Assembly (NCBI GenBank): GCA_964479665.1
Contig: CAYZNN010000006.1
Location: 1-64,000 of the forward strand
Direction: 5' to 3'
From: UBA2287 sp964479665
Lineage (GTDB): Bacteria > Bacteroidota > Bacteroidia > Bacteroidales > Tenuifilaceae
Length of the DNA stretch: 64,000 nucleotides
Shown here: one piece after another, positions 27,283 through 35,957 of the stretch
Layout of the letters: every line of letters begins with the position of its first letter
How positions within the stretch are numbered: position 1 is the first letter of the stretch
Notes under the pieces: model-generated
What the model was told of the DNA's origin: nothing
The model's database searches: none
The model's input: the letters and a program-made list of their open reading frames with translations, nothing else
Program-made: the position numbers and the translations under genes

Positions 27283-27347
27283 TACCACATTAGGCACATA
27301 GGACACATAGGCTTTTCTATTGTGACCTACTGTGTCTATTGTGGTGA
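27283..27347. repeat. Palindromic repeat R4 (CCACATAGG type)
   Basis: Opens TACCACATTAGGCACATAGG and closes CTACTGTGTCTATTGTGGTG, with several 9-10-base units in each arm. On the minus strand it begins directly after the xdhD stop (TGA at 27351-27349) and ends 12 bases before GxxExxY copy 2. Confidence 0.85.
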
Positions 27348-27348
27348 A

Positions 27349-29898
27349 TCATTTCCTTTTCATCGGTAACTTCGTTCTCTTCACCCCATCGAAATTGTAA
27401 AAAGCACAGGCAACTGCGGCTGCTGTGGGTACAAGACCAATCTCGCCAATTCCTTTGGCACCATATGGGCCAACCGGATCGGTTATTTCAACACCTTTAA
27501 CAACTATTTCGGGGGTTTCGTGCGCACGAAGAATTTGCAAATCGCGCATTTTATCGCTTACCAAAAATCCATCCTTCATAGGTAAATCTTCGGTTAGTGC
27601 ATAACCCAAACCCATATGAACGCCTCCGTGTATTTGTCCCTCGAAAAGCATTGGATTCATTATTTTACCAGCATCGTGGGCAGCTACTATTTTTTCAATA
27701 TCGCCCTTTTCATTAAGTACACAAAGTTGTGCAGCGTAACCATACGAGTAGTGGGTTTTTTGCTCAACGTTTGGGGTTCCGGGCTTTGTAGTCCAGTCGC
27801 AAACGTACTGTCCGCGATACGATTTTCCTGAAAGCTCTTTTAGCGACTGCTTCTTCAAGTCGTCTTTTAATGCCTTGCAGGCATTTATAATAGCCAAACC
27901 AAGTAGCGCAGTTCCCCGCGACGAGGTGGTCATTCCCGTTTCAATTTCGGCTTCGGTATCAACTTCAACTTCAATAATATTAGGGTTAATGCCCGTTTCT
28001 TCGCAAAACGTTTGGAGCGCCATACTGTGAACCCCTTGTCCCATTTCGGTCCAGCCATGTTTAATCAGAACCTTATGTTCAGAAACTATATCGATAATAA
28101 CCTTCGACTCATCTACCATTCCGTTTCCAACACCCGAATTTTTAATGGCGCACGCCAAACCTGAGTATTTAGCCTTATAAAAATCGTCCTTAATCTCCTC
28201 TAAACAAGCCCTAATTCCAACGCCATATACTTTTTGCCCGGTTGAGGTTGATAATCCGTCGGCAAGGGCATTATCGTACCTAAATTTCCAGCGATCGAAA
28301 CCCGCCTGATAGCAAATATCGTCGATACAGGTTTCCAGTGCGAATGCCACCTGATTGGCTCCAAAGCCACGCATGGCACCGCAAGGAATATTGTTGGTGT
28401 AAACGGTTTTGGCTTCAATATCGACATTGGGAATGCAGTAACCAGCCGTTGCATGACCCGCTACGCGTTCAATAACCTTGGTACCAACCGAGGCGTATGC
28501 ACCCGTATCGCCCACAGCCCGAAGTTTCAGAGCGACCAATTTTCCACTCTCGTCGGCTGCCAGTTCCATGTCCATAAAAACAGGATGGCGCTTGGGATGA
28601 TGACGTATTGATTCGCTTCGAGAAAGCGAAACTTTTACGGGTTTATTCAAAATAAATGCGTATAGAGCAGCTGGACCCTGTACGGTTAAATCCTCCTTTC
28701 CGCCAAAGCCACCTCCGTTGGGTACAAGCATAACTCGAACCTTGCTTTCGGGAATATTTAAAATTGATGCAATTTGTGCACGGTCAACATATACGCCCTG
28801 ACCCTGGCTATAAACCACAATTCCTCCCTGGCCATCGGGGTGCGCAACGGCACACTCCTTTTCGAGAAACGCATGTTCAACACGCTGGGTCTCGAATTTG
28901 CCTTTGGCAATGTATTTCGCCTTTGCTAAAGCATCCTTTGCATTACCTACGGTAAACTGGGTAGTATTGAAATTGTTGGGTTTTTCGGGGTGAACTCGGT
29001 CGCCGTCAATGGCTTCTAAAACGTCGGTCACGGGTTTTAGCACTTCGTATTTCACCTCAATAAGCTCAACTGCTTTTCGGGCAATGGCTTCGGTTTCAGC
29101 AACTACCCCAGCAATCACATCGCCAATGTAGGTTGTGGTTTTTCCTTCGCCAATCATTACCGACTGGTCTTTATAAATTAACCCAATCTTTTCCTTTCCA
29201 GGAATATCGGCTGCAGTGAAAACTTTATGAACGCCCTCGAGTTTTTCGGCTTTCGATTTGTTAATTTTTTTTACAACAGCCTTTGGGTAGTCGCTAAACT
29301 TAAGCGCACCAAAAAGCATTCCCTCTAAATAGATATCTTCGGTGAACTTACGGGTTCCCATGGCAGTTTCGTAAGCACCAAATTTAGGATGAGCAACTCC
29401 TATTTTTCCGTTTGTTTCACGAATTTCGACAGCCTTTTTTGCCCTAAGGGCACTGGCAGCTGAAAGAATAGACTCTTCAATTTTTTTATACCCCGTACAT
29501 CGACAGATGTGAGGTTTAATGGCCTGACGAATTTCGTGAATTGTAGGATTTGGATTATTTACGAGCAAAACCTTTGTTCGGCTAATAAAACCCGGAATGC
29601 AAAATCCACATTGAACTGCACCACCATTAACAAACGACTTAACAATGGTATCCTTTACGTAATCGGGAAAACCTTCCATGGTAAAAACCTTGGCTCCCTC
29701 GAGTTTGCTCATTTTAATAGTGCAAGCAAGCTTTGCCTGGCCGTCAATTTCAACTGTGCAGGCACCACAAGCCGACTGACCCGAACAGCCATCCTTTGCA
29801 GCGGTTAGGTGTTCGTCGTTACGTAAAAAATCCAGAAGAACTCTATCGGGACTACCCGTGTATTCTACTGGTTTTGTGTTTAGGGTGAATGATATCAT
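27349..29898 (-). CDS. xdhD: Selenium-dependent-type xanthine dehydrogenase without FAD domain
   Basis: A 849-residue fusion of a 2Fe-2S subunit and a molybdopterin catalytic subunit. The N-terminus holds both iron-sulfur motifs (CSGQSACGACT near residue 38; CGFCIPGF and CRCTGY near 100-135). The Mo domain follows: RVEHAFLEKECAV, PNGGGFGGKEDLT, CGAMRGFGANQ, HGWTEMGQGVH and GAKGIGEIGL near the C-terminus. There is no FAD domain, as in the 'selenium-dependent XDH' group (E. coli XdhD-like) of the same length, so it must pass electrons to another flavoprotein; YgfK is the natural candidate. The frame runs upstream to 29934 inside repeat R5, but ATG 29898 fits the family. The selenium label follows the family name; selenium cannot be seen in the sequence. 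Confidence 0.9.
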   Translation of the reverse strand: MISFTLNTKPVEYTGSPDRVLLDFLRNDEHLTAAKDGCSGQSACGACTVEIDGQAKLACTIKMSKLEGAKVFTMEGFPDYVKDTIVKSFVNGGAVQCGFCIPGFISRTKVLLVNNPNPTIHEIRQAIKPHICRCTGYKKIEESILSAASALRAKKAVEIRETNGKIGVAHPKFGAYETAMGTRKFTEDIYLEGMLFGALKFSDYPKAVVKKINKSKAEKLEGVHKVFTAADIPGKEKIGLIYKDQSVMIGEGKTTTYIGDVIAGVVAETEAIARKAVELIEVKYEVLKPVTDVLEAIDGDRVHPEKPNNFNTTQFTVGNAKDALAKAKYIAKGKFETQRVEHAFLEKECAVAHPDGQGGIVVYSQGQGVYVDRAQIASILNIPESKVRVMLVPNGGGFGGKEDLTVQGPAALYAFILNKPVKVSLSRSESIRHHPKRHPVFMDMELAADESGKLVALKLRAVGDTGAYASVGTKVIERVAGHATAGYCIPNVDIEAKTVYTNNIPCGAMRGFGANQVAFALETCIDDICYQAGFDRWKFRYDNALADGLSTSTGQKVYGVGIRACLEEIKDDFYKAKYSGLACAIKNSGVGNGMVDESKVIIDIVSEHKVLIKHGWTEMGQGVHSMALQTFCEETGINPNIIEVEVDTEAEIETGMTTSSRGTALLGLAIINACKALKDDLKKQSLKELSGKSYRGQYVCDWTTKPGTPNVEQKTHYSYGYAAQLCVLNEKGDIEKIVAAHDAGKIMNPMLFEGQIHGGVHMGLGYALTEDLPMKDGFLVSDKMRDLQILRAHETPEIVVKGVEITDPVGPYGAKGIGEIGLVPTAAAVACAFYNFDGVKRTKLPMKRK

Positions 29899-29910
29899 AC
29901 CTACAATTTT

Positions 29911-29971
29911 TACCACATTAGTCACATAGAACACATTAGGCTATAGAGCCCTATTGTGCCTATTGTGGTTA
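29911..29971. repeat. Palindromic repeat R5 (CCACATTAG type)
   Basis: Opens TACCACATTAGTCACATAG and closes CTATTGTGCCTATTGTGGTTA. It fills the spacer between xdhD and the threonine-synthase-like gene. Read on the minus strand, its first bases TAACCAC supply the TAA stop codon of that gene. Confidence 0.85.
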
Positions 29972-31189
29972 TTTTCTTAAATTGTCAATATTCGCCTCAA
30001 TCGCTTCAGGAATTTTCACAATGCTCGCAACGCCCTTTAAATCCTTTAGTCCGCTACCGGTTAAAAGTACAACATTTTTGCTGCCCTTGGCAAATTTCCC
30101 TTGCTCATTATACTTTAGCATACCTGCAAAAGCTGTTGCTGCTGCGGGTTCGGCAAAGATACCTGTGTTGCGCGAAAGCATTCCCGATGCAGTAATTATC
30201 TCCTCATCCGACACTATAACCGGCTCGCCTTGGTACATTTCCAAAAACTGCTTTGCCATATAGAAATTCCGTGGGACATCCACCGAAATGGAATCGGCAA
30301 TGGTGCTACTCGGTATAATTTTGAATTCCGTTGAATTTAAATTGCTTACAATATTTTGACTTCCTTGGGACTGTACAGCGACTATGGTGGGCATTTTTTC
30401 AATCCACCCAAGTTTTAACAAATCTTCAAAACCTTTGTAAACGCCCGAAATAATTACCCCATCGCCAACTGGAACGAAAACTCGGTCGGGAATTTCGAAT
30501 CCCATTTGCTCGAATAGTTCAAACGAAACCGTTTTTTTTCCTTCAATGGTAAAGGGATTAAAGGCCGTATTTCGGTTGTACCAACCAAATTCCCTGGTTG
30601 CCAGAATGCTTAGGTCGAAAGCATCGTCGTATGTTCCCTTAACGGGAACAATGGTTGCACCGTACATTACAATTTGGGTTAACTTGGCAGCCGGAGCCTT
30701 TTCGGGAACCATAATTATTGCCTTTTGCCCCTGAGCAGCACAAATACCCGCTAGCGAAGAGCCTGCATTTCCCGTTGTAGCAGCCACAATCGTATGCAAC
30801 CCATTCTCTTTCGCATACGCCGAAACGATTGCCGAAGCCCTGTCCTTAAACGAAAAAGTTGGATTCTGGGAATCGTCTTTTAAAAAAAGGCTGAATGGTA
30901 ACGTATTGCCATTTAATTTCTCGACCCTATAAAATGGAGTATCGCCAACTTTTAAGTACGGTAAACTTGCTGCCAATTCGATTGGCAATAAGTCGACGAA
31001 GCGATTCTGCTTAAATTTTGCGAATGTTAATGAACTACCCTTTAGCGACTTATAATCGTAAATGGTTTTAAGCACTCCCTTTGGGGGCATGCTTGGAGTA
31101 TTATCTGCTTCGCAAACGGGACAAAGGTATTGTACATCGAATTGACCGTACTCCTTACCGCAATTAGTGCATTGAAAGTTGAGTTTCAT
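29969..31189 (-). CDS. Threonine-synthase-like PLP enzyme with zinc ribbon
   Basis: A 406-residue fold-type II PLP enzyme. It has an N-terminal zinc ribbon (CTNCGKEYG ... YLCPVCEAD), the PLP lysine in NPTFSFKDRAS near residue 118, the phosphate-binding ATTGNAGSSLAG and a C-terminal LLTGSGLKDL. By sequence it is closest to threonine synthase. It sits inside a purine operon, however, rather than with homoserine genes, and lies next to a second PLP enzyme. Both could act on an amino-acid intermediate such as 2,3-diaminopropionate, the substrate of YgeX in E. coli. Threonine synthase proper remains possible. Confidence 0.8.
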   Translation of the reverse strand: MKLNFQCTNCGKEYGQFDVQYLCPVCEADNTPSMPPKGVLKTIYDYKSLKGSSLTFAKFKQNRFVDLLPIELAASLPYLKVGDTPFYRVEKLNGNTLPFSLFLKDDSQNPTFSFKDRASAIVSAYAKENGLHTIVAATTGNAGSSLAGICAAQGQKAIIMVPEKAPAAKLTQIVMYGATIVPVKGTYDDAFDLSILATREFGWYNRNTAFNPFTIEGKKTVSFELFEQMGFEIPDRVFVPVGDGVIISGVYKGFEDLLKLGWIEKMPTIVAVQSQGSQNIVSNLNSTEFKIIPSSTIADSISVDVPRNFYMAKQFLEMYQGEPVIVSDEEIITASGMLSRNTGIFAEPAAATAFAGMLKYNEQGKFAKGSKNVVLLTGSGLKDLKGVASIVKIPEAIEANIDNLRK

Positions 31190-31209
31190 ATATTTATATT
31201 TATATTTAT

Positions 31210-31266
31210 TACCATAGGCACATAGAACGCATTAATCTATTGTACTTATTGTGTCCAATGTGGTTA
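31210..31266. repeat. Palindromic repeat R6 (degenerate CCATAGG type)
   Basis: Opens ACCATAGGCACATAG and closes TATTGTGTCCAATGTGGTTA, the most degenerate copy. Like R5, its minus-strand start TAACCAC provides the TAA stop codon of the gene upstream in transcription (the 490-residue PLP enzyme). Confidence 0.75.
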
Positions 31267-32736
31267 TAGTAGCCCTGTCTTCTTATTAAAGTCCTTTATC
31301 ATATCGTCCCAATGGTCAACCTGATGGAAAAGATTGTTCCAAATTTCCCTATCGTACCAAAGCTGATTCAGGTCTTCAATATCCTTTTCCTGTTGCTCAA
31401 CCCAGGTGTAATACTTTAAATTGTGAATTGCCTTACGGTCGGTATGTGTTAACTCCTTCATATAATCAACCGATTCGCCAAGAAGACAGGTTTCGAAGTC
31501 GATTGCTCCCTGAAGTTCTGTGTAAGCACCTTTTTCGTGAATTTGTTCGGCCAAGCGCGATTGGTACATTTCGGCCGAGTCGGTGGCAATGGTAACAATT
31601 ACATCATCGCTGGTCATTTCGTAGTACTTTGCCGTTTTAATTGCTGAAAGCAAGTTGCCAACACCTGAAATACCTAAAAGGTGAAGTTGGCCAATTACTT
31701 CGGCATCGATACCTTTTGATTTAAGGAAATCGTGTCCCTTTTTCTCGTTAAATAAGCGGAAAACGCGCATACAGTCCTCGTCGTCGATTGCGGTTACCAC
31801 ATCGGTATTTTTCACATTGTGAACCCACGGAATATGCTTGTCGCCAATGCCCTCGATACGGTGACCACCAAAGCCGTTATTGAGCAAAGTTGGGCACTGT
31901 AATGCTTCCGAAGCCACAACCTTAATGTGTGGAGCAATGGTGCGGAGGTAATCGCCAGCAGCAATTGTACCAGCCGAACCGGTAGCCGAAATGTATGCTG
32001 CCAAATTGCTTTTAGGAGTTTTAATGTACCCATAAATTTCCTCAATTGCCTTGCCGGTTGTGTTGTAGTGCCATGCGGGGTTTCCAAACTCGTCAAACTG
32101 GTTAAAAATAACGCAATCGGGACGAGTACGTCGAATTTCCAAGCATTTATCGTAAATCTCCTTCACATTCGATTCGCAACCCGGGGTTGCAATTACCTCG
32201 GAACCTATTTCGTTGCGAAGCCAGTTGAAGCGCTCCGCGCTCATCTCCTCGGGAAGGATGGCAACCGATTCGGTTCCCATTAGCTTCGAGTCGAAAGCAC
32301 CACCACGGCAATAATTACCAGTCGATGGCCAAACTGCTTTATGGTAGGATGGATCGAAGCTTCCGGTAATTAGTGCAGGAGCCAAACAGCCATAGGCTGC
32401 TCCTACTTTGTGAGCTCCAGTTGGAAACCATTTACCAATCATTAGCACAATGCGTGCTTTTACTCCAGTAAGTTCGCTAGGTAGCTCAATGTAGTTAACC
32501 TTTCCAAAAAGACCACCCTTTTCCTTTGGCTCATTTTTCCATGTAATGCGAAAAAGGTTTAGCGGGTTAATTTCCCACAAACCAATGTTTTTAAGTTGAT
32601 CCTTTATTTTTTGAGGAATCGACTCTGGATTGCGCTGTTGCTCGAAGGTTGGAAGAATAATTCCACGCTCCTTAAACCTTTTAATAGCATTTTGCAATGC
32701 CTGTTCGTTGGTAACCTTGTCGATAAGTTTAATCAT
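31264..32736 (-). CDS. PLP-dependent beta-family lyase/synthase
   Basis: A 490-residue fold-type II PLP enzyme. The probable PLP lysine is in FPTGAHKVGAAYG near residue 110; PSTGNYCRGGAFDSK and ISATGSAGTIAAGDYL resemble phosphate-binding loops of this fold. It belongs to a group usually labelled only 'pyridoxal-5-phosphate-dependent protein beta subunit', longer than cysteine synthase and YgeX. It is first in the reverse arm of the purine cluster, directly divergent from the Lrp regulator, so it is probably under that regulator's control. A role as ammonia-lyase on an amino-acid end product is inference from position. Confidence 0.78.
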   Translation of the reverse strand: MIKLIDKVTNEQALQNAIKRFKERGIILPTFEQQRNPESIPQKIKDQLKNIGLWEINPLNLFRITWKNEPKEKGGLFGKVNYIELPSELTGVKARIVLMIGKWFPTGAHKVGAAYGCLAPALITGSFDPSYHKAVWPSTGNYCRGGAFDSKLMGTESVAILPEEMSAERFNWLRNEIGSEVIATPGCESNVKEIYDKCLEIRRTRPDCVIFNQFDEFGNPAWHYNTTGKAIEEIYGYIKTPKSNLAAYISATGSAGTIAAGDYLRTIAPHIKVVASEALQCPTLLNNGFGGHRIEGIGDKHIPWVHNVKNTDVVTAIDDEDCMRVFRLFNEKKGHDFLKSKGIDAEVIGQLHLLGISGVGNLLSAIKTAKYYEMTSDDVIVTIATDSAEMYQSRLAEQIHEKGAYTELQGAIDFETCLLGESVDYMKELTHTDRKAIHNLKYYTWVEQQEKDIEDLNQLWYDREIWNNLFHQVDHWDDMIKDFNKKTGLL

Positions 32737-32811
32737 TGGACAGTATTTTATAAGTTATTAATGCATTTGCCTAGCACTAAATAGCTATAAAAGTAATATA
32801 AGAAAAATATA

Positions 32812-32870
32812 GTTCTATATTCTGATTATACTTTAGAATATTGTTCTATATTTTTGCATTCAGATAGAAC
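32812..32870. promoter_or_regulatory. Probable Lrp operator/promoter region
   Basis: The AT-rich divergent spacer between the PLP gene and the lrp-like gene holds two identical decamers GTTCTATATT (32812 and 32843, 31 bases apart, about three helical turns) and an inverted ATAGAAC at 32864. TATTTTTG at 32849-32856 fits the TAnnTTTG -7 box for the forward gene. Repeats in helical phase suit a multimeric Lrp/AsnC regulator. Confidence 0.5.
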
Positions 32871-32913
32871 ATGTAGTTGAATATGGTTAAATAAACGCTT
32901 GAAAGCAGAAAAA

Positions 32914-33381
32914 ATGGAAAGTCGCAAAATTGACAGCACCGATCGAAAGATACTAAATATTCTCCAGTTGAACAGTCGAATTACCATTCGCGAGCTATCG
33001 GAGAGGTTAAATTTATCAACCACGCCTATTCACGAACGGGTTAAAAAACTAGAACGCAGTGGTTACATTAAAAACTACATAGCTTTGGTAAATCCCAAAC
33101 TTATTGGCAAGAATTTAACTGTTTACGTTTCGGTTTCCCTGCACGATCACACTAAAGAGTCGATCGAGGTTTTCGAAAGGCAAATGAACGACCTTGATGA
33201 AGTTATGGAGTGCTACTATATATCGGGGAATTTCGATTTCTTACTTAAAGTTCAATGTGCCGATATGGATGACTACCACCATTTTATAACCCACAAATTT
33301 TCAACCATTAAAAACATTACCCAATTCTACAGCTCGTTTGTAATGGCCGAGGCCAAAATGAAGTACGATTTTGTTTTTTAG
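32914..33381 (+). CDS. Lrp/AsnC family transcriptional regulator
   Basis: A 155-residue regulator. The N-terminal winged helix (DSTDRKILNILQLNSRITIRELSERLNLS, then HERVKKLERSGYIKNY) is followed by the RAM/AsnC ligand-binding domain (VYVSVSLHDHTKESIEVFE, CYYISGNFDFLLKVQCADMDDYHHF). The frame could start at a TTG at 32899, but the ATG at 32914 gives the usual N-terminus. Divergent from the purine reverse arm, it probably senses an amino acid or a purine breakdown product and controls that operon and itself. Confidence 0.9.
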   Translation: MESRKIDSTDRKILNILQLNSRITIRELSERLNLSTTPIHERVKKLERSGYIKNYIALVNPKLIGKNLTVYVSVSLHDHTKESIEVFERQMNDLDEVMECYYISGNFDFLLKVQCADMDDYHHFITHKFSTIKNITQFYSSFVMAEAKMKYDFVF

Positions 33382-33469
33382 TAAACTAGAAAATTCCGTT
33401 AGACTATTAAAAAGTATTATTATTCGCATATTTTTTACTATTCTTGTATAGAAAATTTGGAATGGCCCA

Positions 33470-34564
33470 ATGCAAATTGAACTTTTAAAAAGGCTATTTT
33501 CTGAACTGGAAGGTGATGATTTAAGTTTCGCCTATACTGGTTCGTTTTCCGATGCACTTACCATTAAAATGATCGATCTGGCTCGTTACAATATCGAGTC
33601 GAAGGGTATAGGGTCAGGGCTTCAGAATAAGGTCAGTTTTTTAATGGGCGAATGCTACCAGAATATCGTTAGGCATGGCCTTGTAAAAAGCGATTTAAAT
33701 AAACTACACGAACGCACCAACCTGCTATTTCTTCGCAATATAAGTGGTAATCATTTTATCACATCGGCTAATAGGGTAAGCAATTCCACAGTGAATGAAC
33801 TCAAGCAAAAGTTCGATCGAGTTAATAGCCTCTCTCCTGAAGAATTAAAGGAGATTCAGAAAAACATTCTGATGAAGAGTGAAATTAACAGCAAAGGTGG
33901 CGCAGGCATTGGAATTATTCAAATGGCCAGAAAAACCGGCCAGAAAATCGAATATTCATTTGAACCCCTAAACTCTAAATACTCTCTCTTCTATTTGCAT
34001 TTGAGGCTTGAGGACAATGATCGGCCTGCAAAACCATGCCCTATTGCACTCGAAAAGATGATAAATCTTCATACTACCCTAGCAAATGAAGGTGTTCTGA
34101 TTCTTCACAAAGGCGACTTTTCTCAAGAAACAATCATGCCGGTTATAAAAATGATTGAAGGAAATTTGGGTGATGAATTCGATAGGAACTTTTCGAGTAC
34201 ACGATTGTACCATATAACTGTTGAAATCTTACAAAACATCTCGCTTCATGGCCTAAAGGCTAACAGAAGAACGGAAGGGATCTTTACATTAGGAAAGAAG
34301 GACAATCTATATATACTTGGCACCTCCAATTTTATCGATACTTCTGAAATTGTACCACTAACAAAACGATTAAACGAACTTGGTTCCCTTCAGAAATCTG
34401 ATGTAACTAAAATATATAGGGAACGAATTAGAAAAGTGATTGAGGAGAGTAATTTTAAAATTGGGCTCGGACTTATTGACATGCACCGCTTTTGCCATAA
34501 GGTAGAGTACAGCATAACACCTCTTAATGACAAATCGCTCTTTACCATTGTTGTTAAATTATAA
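33470..34564 (+). CDS. Protein with two SiaB-like (DUF6272) GHKL domains, copy 1
   Basis: A 364-residue cytoplasmic protein made of two similar halves. Each half has a strand/helix lead (DDLSFAYTGSFSDALT; LILHKGDFSQETIMP), a GHKL-like N box (MGECYQNIVRHG near residue 65; TVEILQNISLHG near 250) and a glycine-rich G box (KGGAGIGIIQMARKTG near 145; KIGLGLIDMHRF near 335). SiaB proteins are anti-sigma-factor-like kinases of a SiaC-type phosphoprotein and are normally about half this length. No SiaC-like or SpoIIE phosphatase gene is adjacent. It is followed 292 bases later by a paralogue and lies between lrp and ygfK. Function here is unknown. Confidence 0.75.
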   Translation: MQIELLKRLFSELEGDDLSFAYTGSFSDALTIKMIDLARYNIESKGIGSGLQNKVSFLMGECYQNIVRHGLVKSDLNKLHERTNLLFLRNISGNHFITSANRVSNSTVNELKQKFDRVNSLSPEELKEIQKNILMKSEINSKGGAGIGIIQMARKTGQKIEYSFEPLNSKYSLFYLHLRLEDNDRPAKPCPIALEKMINLHTTLANEGVLILHKGDFSQETIMPVIKMIEGNLGDEFDRNFSSTRLYHITVEILQNISLHGLKANRRTEGIFTLGKKDNLYILGTSNFIDTSEIVPLTKRLNELGSLQKSDVTKIYRERIRKVIEESNFKIGLGLIDMHRFCHKVEYSITPLNDKSLFTIVVKL

Positions 34565-34630
34565 GGTAAATGGTAGCAAAAGTAAATCTGTCGAGCCTTT
34601 TCCTGCTATAAAGCCAAAGTGTTTCTAATG

Positions 34631-34663
34631 AAACTCTACCCCACGTTTCGTCGGATAGAGTTT
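34631..34663. terminator. Hairpin between the two SiaB-like genes
   Basis: AAACTCTA pairs with TAGAGTTT around a 17-base loop, 66 bases after the first SiaB-like stop. There is no clean T-tract, so it is a possible rather than a certain terminator. The rest of the 292-base spacer is AT-rich with no gene. Confidence 0.4.
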
Positions 34664-34856
34664 AAAGGTTTTTGCTGGTAATGAATTTTTTATTTCCATT
34701 GGTTAACTATAGAATTTGATGGGTTTGAACATTATGAAAAATCGTGGGCTAGCCGACTTCAGATTCCTATTCAGTTTATATGCAATTAATTAGAAAAATA
34801 TTATATCGTTTCATTTTTTCATGTAACTTGCATAAACTCAAATTAAATTAGCCACC

Positions 34857-35957
34857 ATGGATGTTGCTACTTCAGTCGATTTGTTCCAAAGTTTGAAGCA
34901 AGACGACCTTTGCTTTGCATACTCCGGTTCGTTTTTCGATTCCATGACCCATAAAATTATCGACCTAACCAGCCACAATATCGATAGTTCAGGCAATTTT
35001 GTGAAATTCAAAAACAAAATCAGCTTTCTTATGGCTGAATGCTATCAGAATATTGTTCGCCATGGAATTAGCACCTCTCAGGGAATAAGTGCAAACGAAG
35101 CCACCAGCGCATTTTTTGCACGTAGCAGAGGTAATTCCTTTTTTATTACCTCTGGTAACACAGTTAGCAACAACAATATTGCCGATATTCAAGAAAAACT
35201 CGACAGGGTAAACAGTTTAAATACCGATGAGCTTCGTATACTTCAGAAGCAAGTGCTTGCCAAAGGTAAACTTTCCGAAAAAGGAGGAGCTGGGTTAGGC
35301 ATTATTGAAATGGCCCGAAGAACTGGCCAGAAAATTGAGTATTGTTTTGTTAACATTAACGACTCTTCGTCGATGTTTTACCTAATGCTGAAACTAAAAA
35401 CCGACGATGAAATTTCAAGTACTTTTCTTTCAGAAGATAATTTGAGGGTAATGATTCAACTGCATGAAATGATGATGCATAATGATATGCAAATCCTTCA
35501 TAAGGGAGATTTTTCCGAAAATTCGGTTCTTCCCGTGATTCAGATGATTGAAAAGAACCTTCAAAAAAACTTCGACCCGCAAGCTGGAAAGCAAAGGCTT
35601 TTCAACATTTCGGTTGAATTGCTTCAAAATATTTCGATGCATGCATGTAAAAACAATGGCGTTAACGAAGCCATGTTTGTTTTAGGCAAAACAAATGGAA
35701 GTTTCTATATTTCCACATCCAATTTTATCGATAATAATCAGGTTGAGAAACTAACTCAACAAATTAATCATCTCAATCAGCTCTCAAAAGATGAATTGAA
35801 TGAACTTTATCGTCAGAAATTGTTACATGTAATCGACCAAAAAGGAACAGGTGCTGGAATTGGTTTAATTTACATATTCCGTAAATGCAAATCTATTCAC
35901 TATACCTTTACCCAAATAGCAGAAAAACCACTTTATACAGTGCTAATTAATGTGTAA
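34857..35957 (+). CDS. Protein with two SiaB-like (DUF6272) GHKL domains, copy 2
   Basis: A 366-residue paralogue of the preceding gene with the same two-domain plan. N boxes are MAECYQNIVRHG near residue 62 and SVELLQNISMHA near 257; G boxes are KGGAGLGIIEMARRTG and GAGIGLIYIFRKC. Shared blocks such as LDRVNSLNTDELR, ILHKGDFSE and TSNFIDNNQ show tandem duplication of a gene whose two halves had already fused. Its 3' end overlaps the convergent ygfK gene by 11 bases. It could be a partner-switching kinase pair with copy 1; no substrate protein is visible nearby. Confidence 0.75.
   Translation: MDVATSVDLFQSLKQDDLCFAYSGSFFDSMTHKIIDLTSHNIDSSGNFVKFKNKISFLMAECYQNIVRHGISTSQGISANEATSAFFARSRGNSFFITSGNTVSNNNIADIQEKLDRVNSLNTDELRILQKQVLAKGKLSEKGGAGLGIIEMARRTGQKIEYCFVNINDSSSMFYLMLKLKTDDEISSTFLSEDNLRVMIQLHEMMMHNDMQILHKGDFSENSVLPVIQMIEKNLQKNFDPQAGKQRLFNISVELLQNISMHACKNNGVNEAMFVLGKTNGSFYISTSNFIDNNQVEKLTQQINHLNQLSKDELNELYRQKLLHVIDQKGTGAGIGLIYIFRKCKSIHYTFTQIAEKPLYTVLINV

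Noticed and set aside
26820..27306. Upstream extensions of ssnA and GxxExxY copy 2
   Set aside because: The added residues are encoded by the palindromic repeats and do not belong to the protein families.
27349..29898. XdhD as an aldehyde oxidoreductase
   Set aside because: Length, the missing FAD domain and the motif set match the selenium-dependent XDH group, and the neighbours are purine genes.
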